A DNA stretch of 64,000 bases from Oceanisphaera arctica (GTDB taxonomy: Bacteria; Pseudomonadota; Gammaproteobacteria; Enterobacterales; Aeromonadaceae). Location: assembly GCF_002936955.1 (NCBI RefSeq), contig NZ_MPZM01000001.1, positions 171,671-235,670 of the forward strand, in the 5' to 3' direction. Every line of letters starts with the position of its first letter. The first letter of the stretch is position 1. This document shows positions 63,373 to 64,000 of this stretch, piece after piece. The notes below the pieces were generated by a model. It saw only the letters and a program-made list of their open reading frames with translations, did not search any database and was not told where the DNA came from. A program made the position numbers and the translations under genes.

Positions 63373-64000
63373 ATGAGCACCAATGTTGATCTGAACCAGA
63401 GGCCCGAGCCCGATCAGCTGCTGGTTACCATCGCCGATTATGTGACCGATACCGAGTTCACCTCGGATGAGGCCTACAACACCGCCCGACACTGCCTGGC
63501 CGATACTCTGGGCTGTGGCCTGCTGGCGCTGCGTTTTCCCGAATGTACCAAGCATCTGGGTCCGACCGTGCCCGGCACCATGGTGCAGCACGGTGCCCGG
63601 GTGCCCGGTACTTCTCACGAGCTGGATCCGGTGACCGCCGCCTTCAACATCGGCTGCATTATCCGCTGGCTGGACTTCAACGACACCTGGCTGGCTGCCG
63701 AATGGGGGCATCCGTCCGACAACCTGGGTGGCATTCTCGCCATCGCCGATTACCTGAGCCGGGTGGCGGTGGCGCAGGGAAAGGCGCCGCTGACCATGCG
63801 CGATGTGCTTACCGCCATGATCAAGGCCCACGAAATTCAGGGCGTGCTGGCGCTGGAAAACAGCTTCAACCGGGTGGGGCTGGATCACGTGTTGCTGGTG
63901 CGAGTGGCGTCTACCGCCGTCATCACCAGGATGTTGGGCGGCAGCCGCGAGCAGATAGTCGACGCCCTGTCTCAGGCCTGGGTCGACGGCTGCGCCCTGC
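63373..64000 (+). CDS. prpD: 2-methylcitrate dehydratase PrpD (5' part, runs off window)
   Basis: 209 codons to the window edge; ATG at 63373 with AAGGAG 6 bases upstream. N-terminus of the MmgE/PrpD family: [83 protein letters not shown]. It dehydrates 2-methylcitrate. Third gene of the methylcitrate operon, separated from prpC by repeat R7. Presence of PrpD rather than AcnD/PrpF at this point is clear. Confidence 0.95.
   Translation, partial: MSTNVDLNQRPEPDQLLVTIADYVTDTEFTSDEAYNTARHCLADTLGCGLLALRFPECTKHLGPTVPGTMVQHGARVPGTSHELDPVTAAFNIGCIIRWLDFNDTWLAAEWGHPSDNLGGILAIADYLSRVAVAQGKAPLTMRDVLTAMIKAHEIQGVLALENSFNRVGLDHVLLVRVASTAVITRMLGGSREQIVDALSQAWVDGCAL

Overview
The window reads as an ordinary chromosomal segment of a GC-rich gammaproteobacterium. 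The order dapA-bamC divergent from gcvR-bcp, arsC-like/dapE/ypfN-like, tig-clpP-clpX-lon-hupB-ppiD, and uvrY-uvrC-pgsA-tRNA-Cys-tRNA-Leu is the order known from Escherichia coli and relatives. Base composition, the Aap amino-acid transporter and the GntR-type propionate locus point (inference, not tested) to the Aeromonadales, near Oceanimonas, Zobellella or Oceanisphaera.

Layout. 1-1300: AT-rich foreign-looking DNA with a HEPN-motif gene ending in an integron-type attC site, then a small orphan ORF. 1.3-5.9 kb: FKBP isomerase, a two-component system divergent from a GlcG/HbpS-like secreted protein, and a two-gene YeeE/YedE sulfur transporter. 6.2-14.4 kb: bcp, gcvR, dapA, bamC, polB, then a minus-strand dapE cluster. 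14.6-17.9 kb: a 270-bp inverted-repeat element, a diguanylate cyclase and malic enzyme. 18-29.8 kb: protein quality-control genes, then uvrY-uvrC-pgsA. 30-34 kb: two tRNAs, a lipoprotein, an L,D-transpeptidase, a deletion scar joining a sigma54-activator remnant to an aldehyde dehydrogenase remnant, an iron alcohol dehydrogenase, and a lone encapsulated-ferritin-like gene. 34-44 kb: two minus-strand ABC operons, aapJQMP and a six-gene uptake operon with an alkaline-phosphatase-superfamily enzyme and a HAD phosphatase. 44-58 kb: assorted transport and housekeeping genes (benE, rarD, EamA, trhO, tcyP-like, mltB, phosphoribosyltransferase, GNAT, purU, NadN-like nucleotidase). 58-60.5 kb: a molybdopterin-fold periplasmic protein coupled to a GGDEF-EAL protein. 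60.5-64 kb: the propionate (methylcitrate) operon, with a headless GntR relic, prpB, prpC and the start of prpD.

The most unusual content is not a gene. A family of large imperfect palindromes occurs at seven places (about 1.9, 5.9, 9.3, 30.3, 41.9, 52.7 and 63.0 kb). The copies share an architecture, but their stem sequences differ in a compensatory way: when one arm changes, the other changes with it. Composite copies have the form palindrome-spacer-palindrome. One copy (41864-42020) lies inside the open reading frame of an ABC permease without closing the frame, and another separates prpC from prpD. Separate oddities are the 270-bp element with perfect 23-bp terminal inverted repeats, terminator-like hairpins built of short GA-rich repeats, an encapsulin-cargo-like ferritin with no shell gene, and the absence of a glycine tRNA from a conserved tRNA cluster. 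No CRISPR array, transposase gene or prophage was seen.
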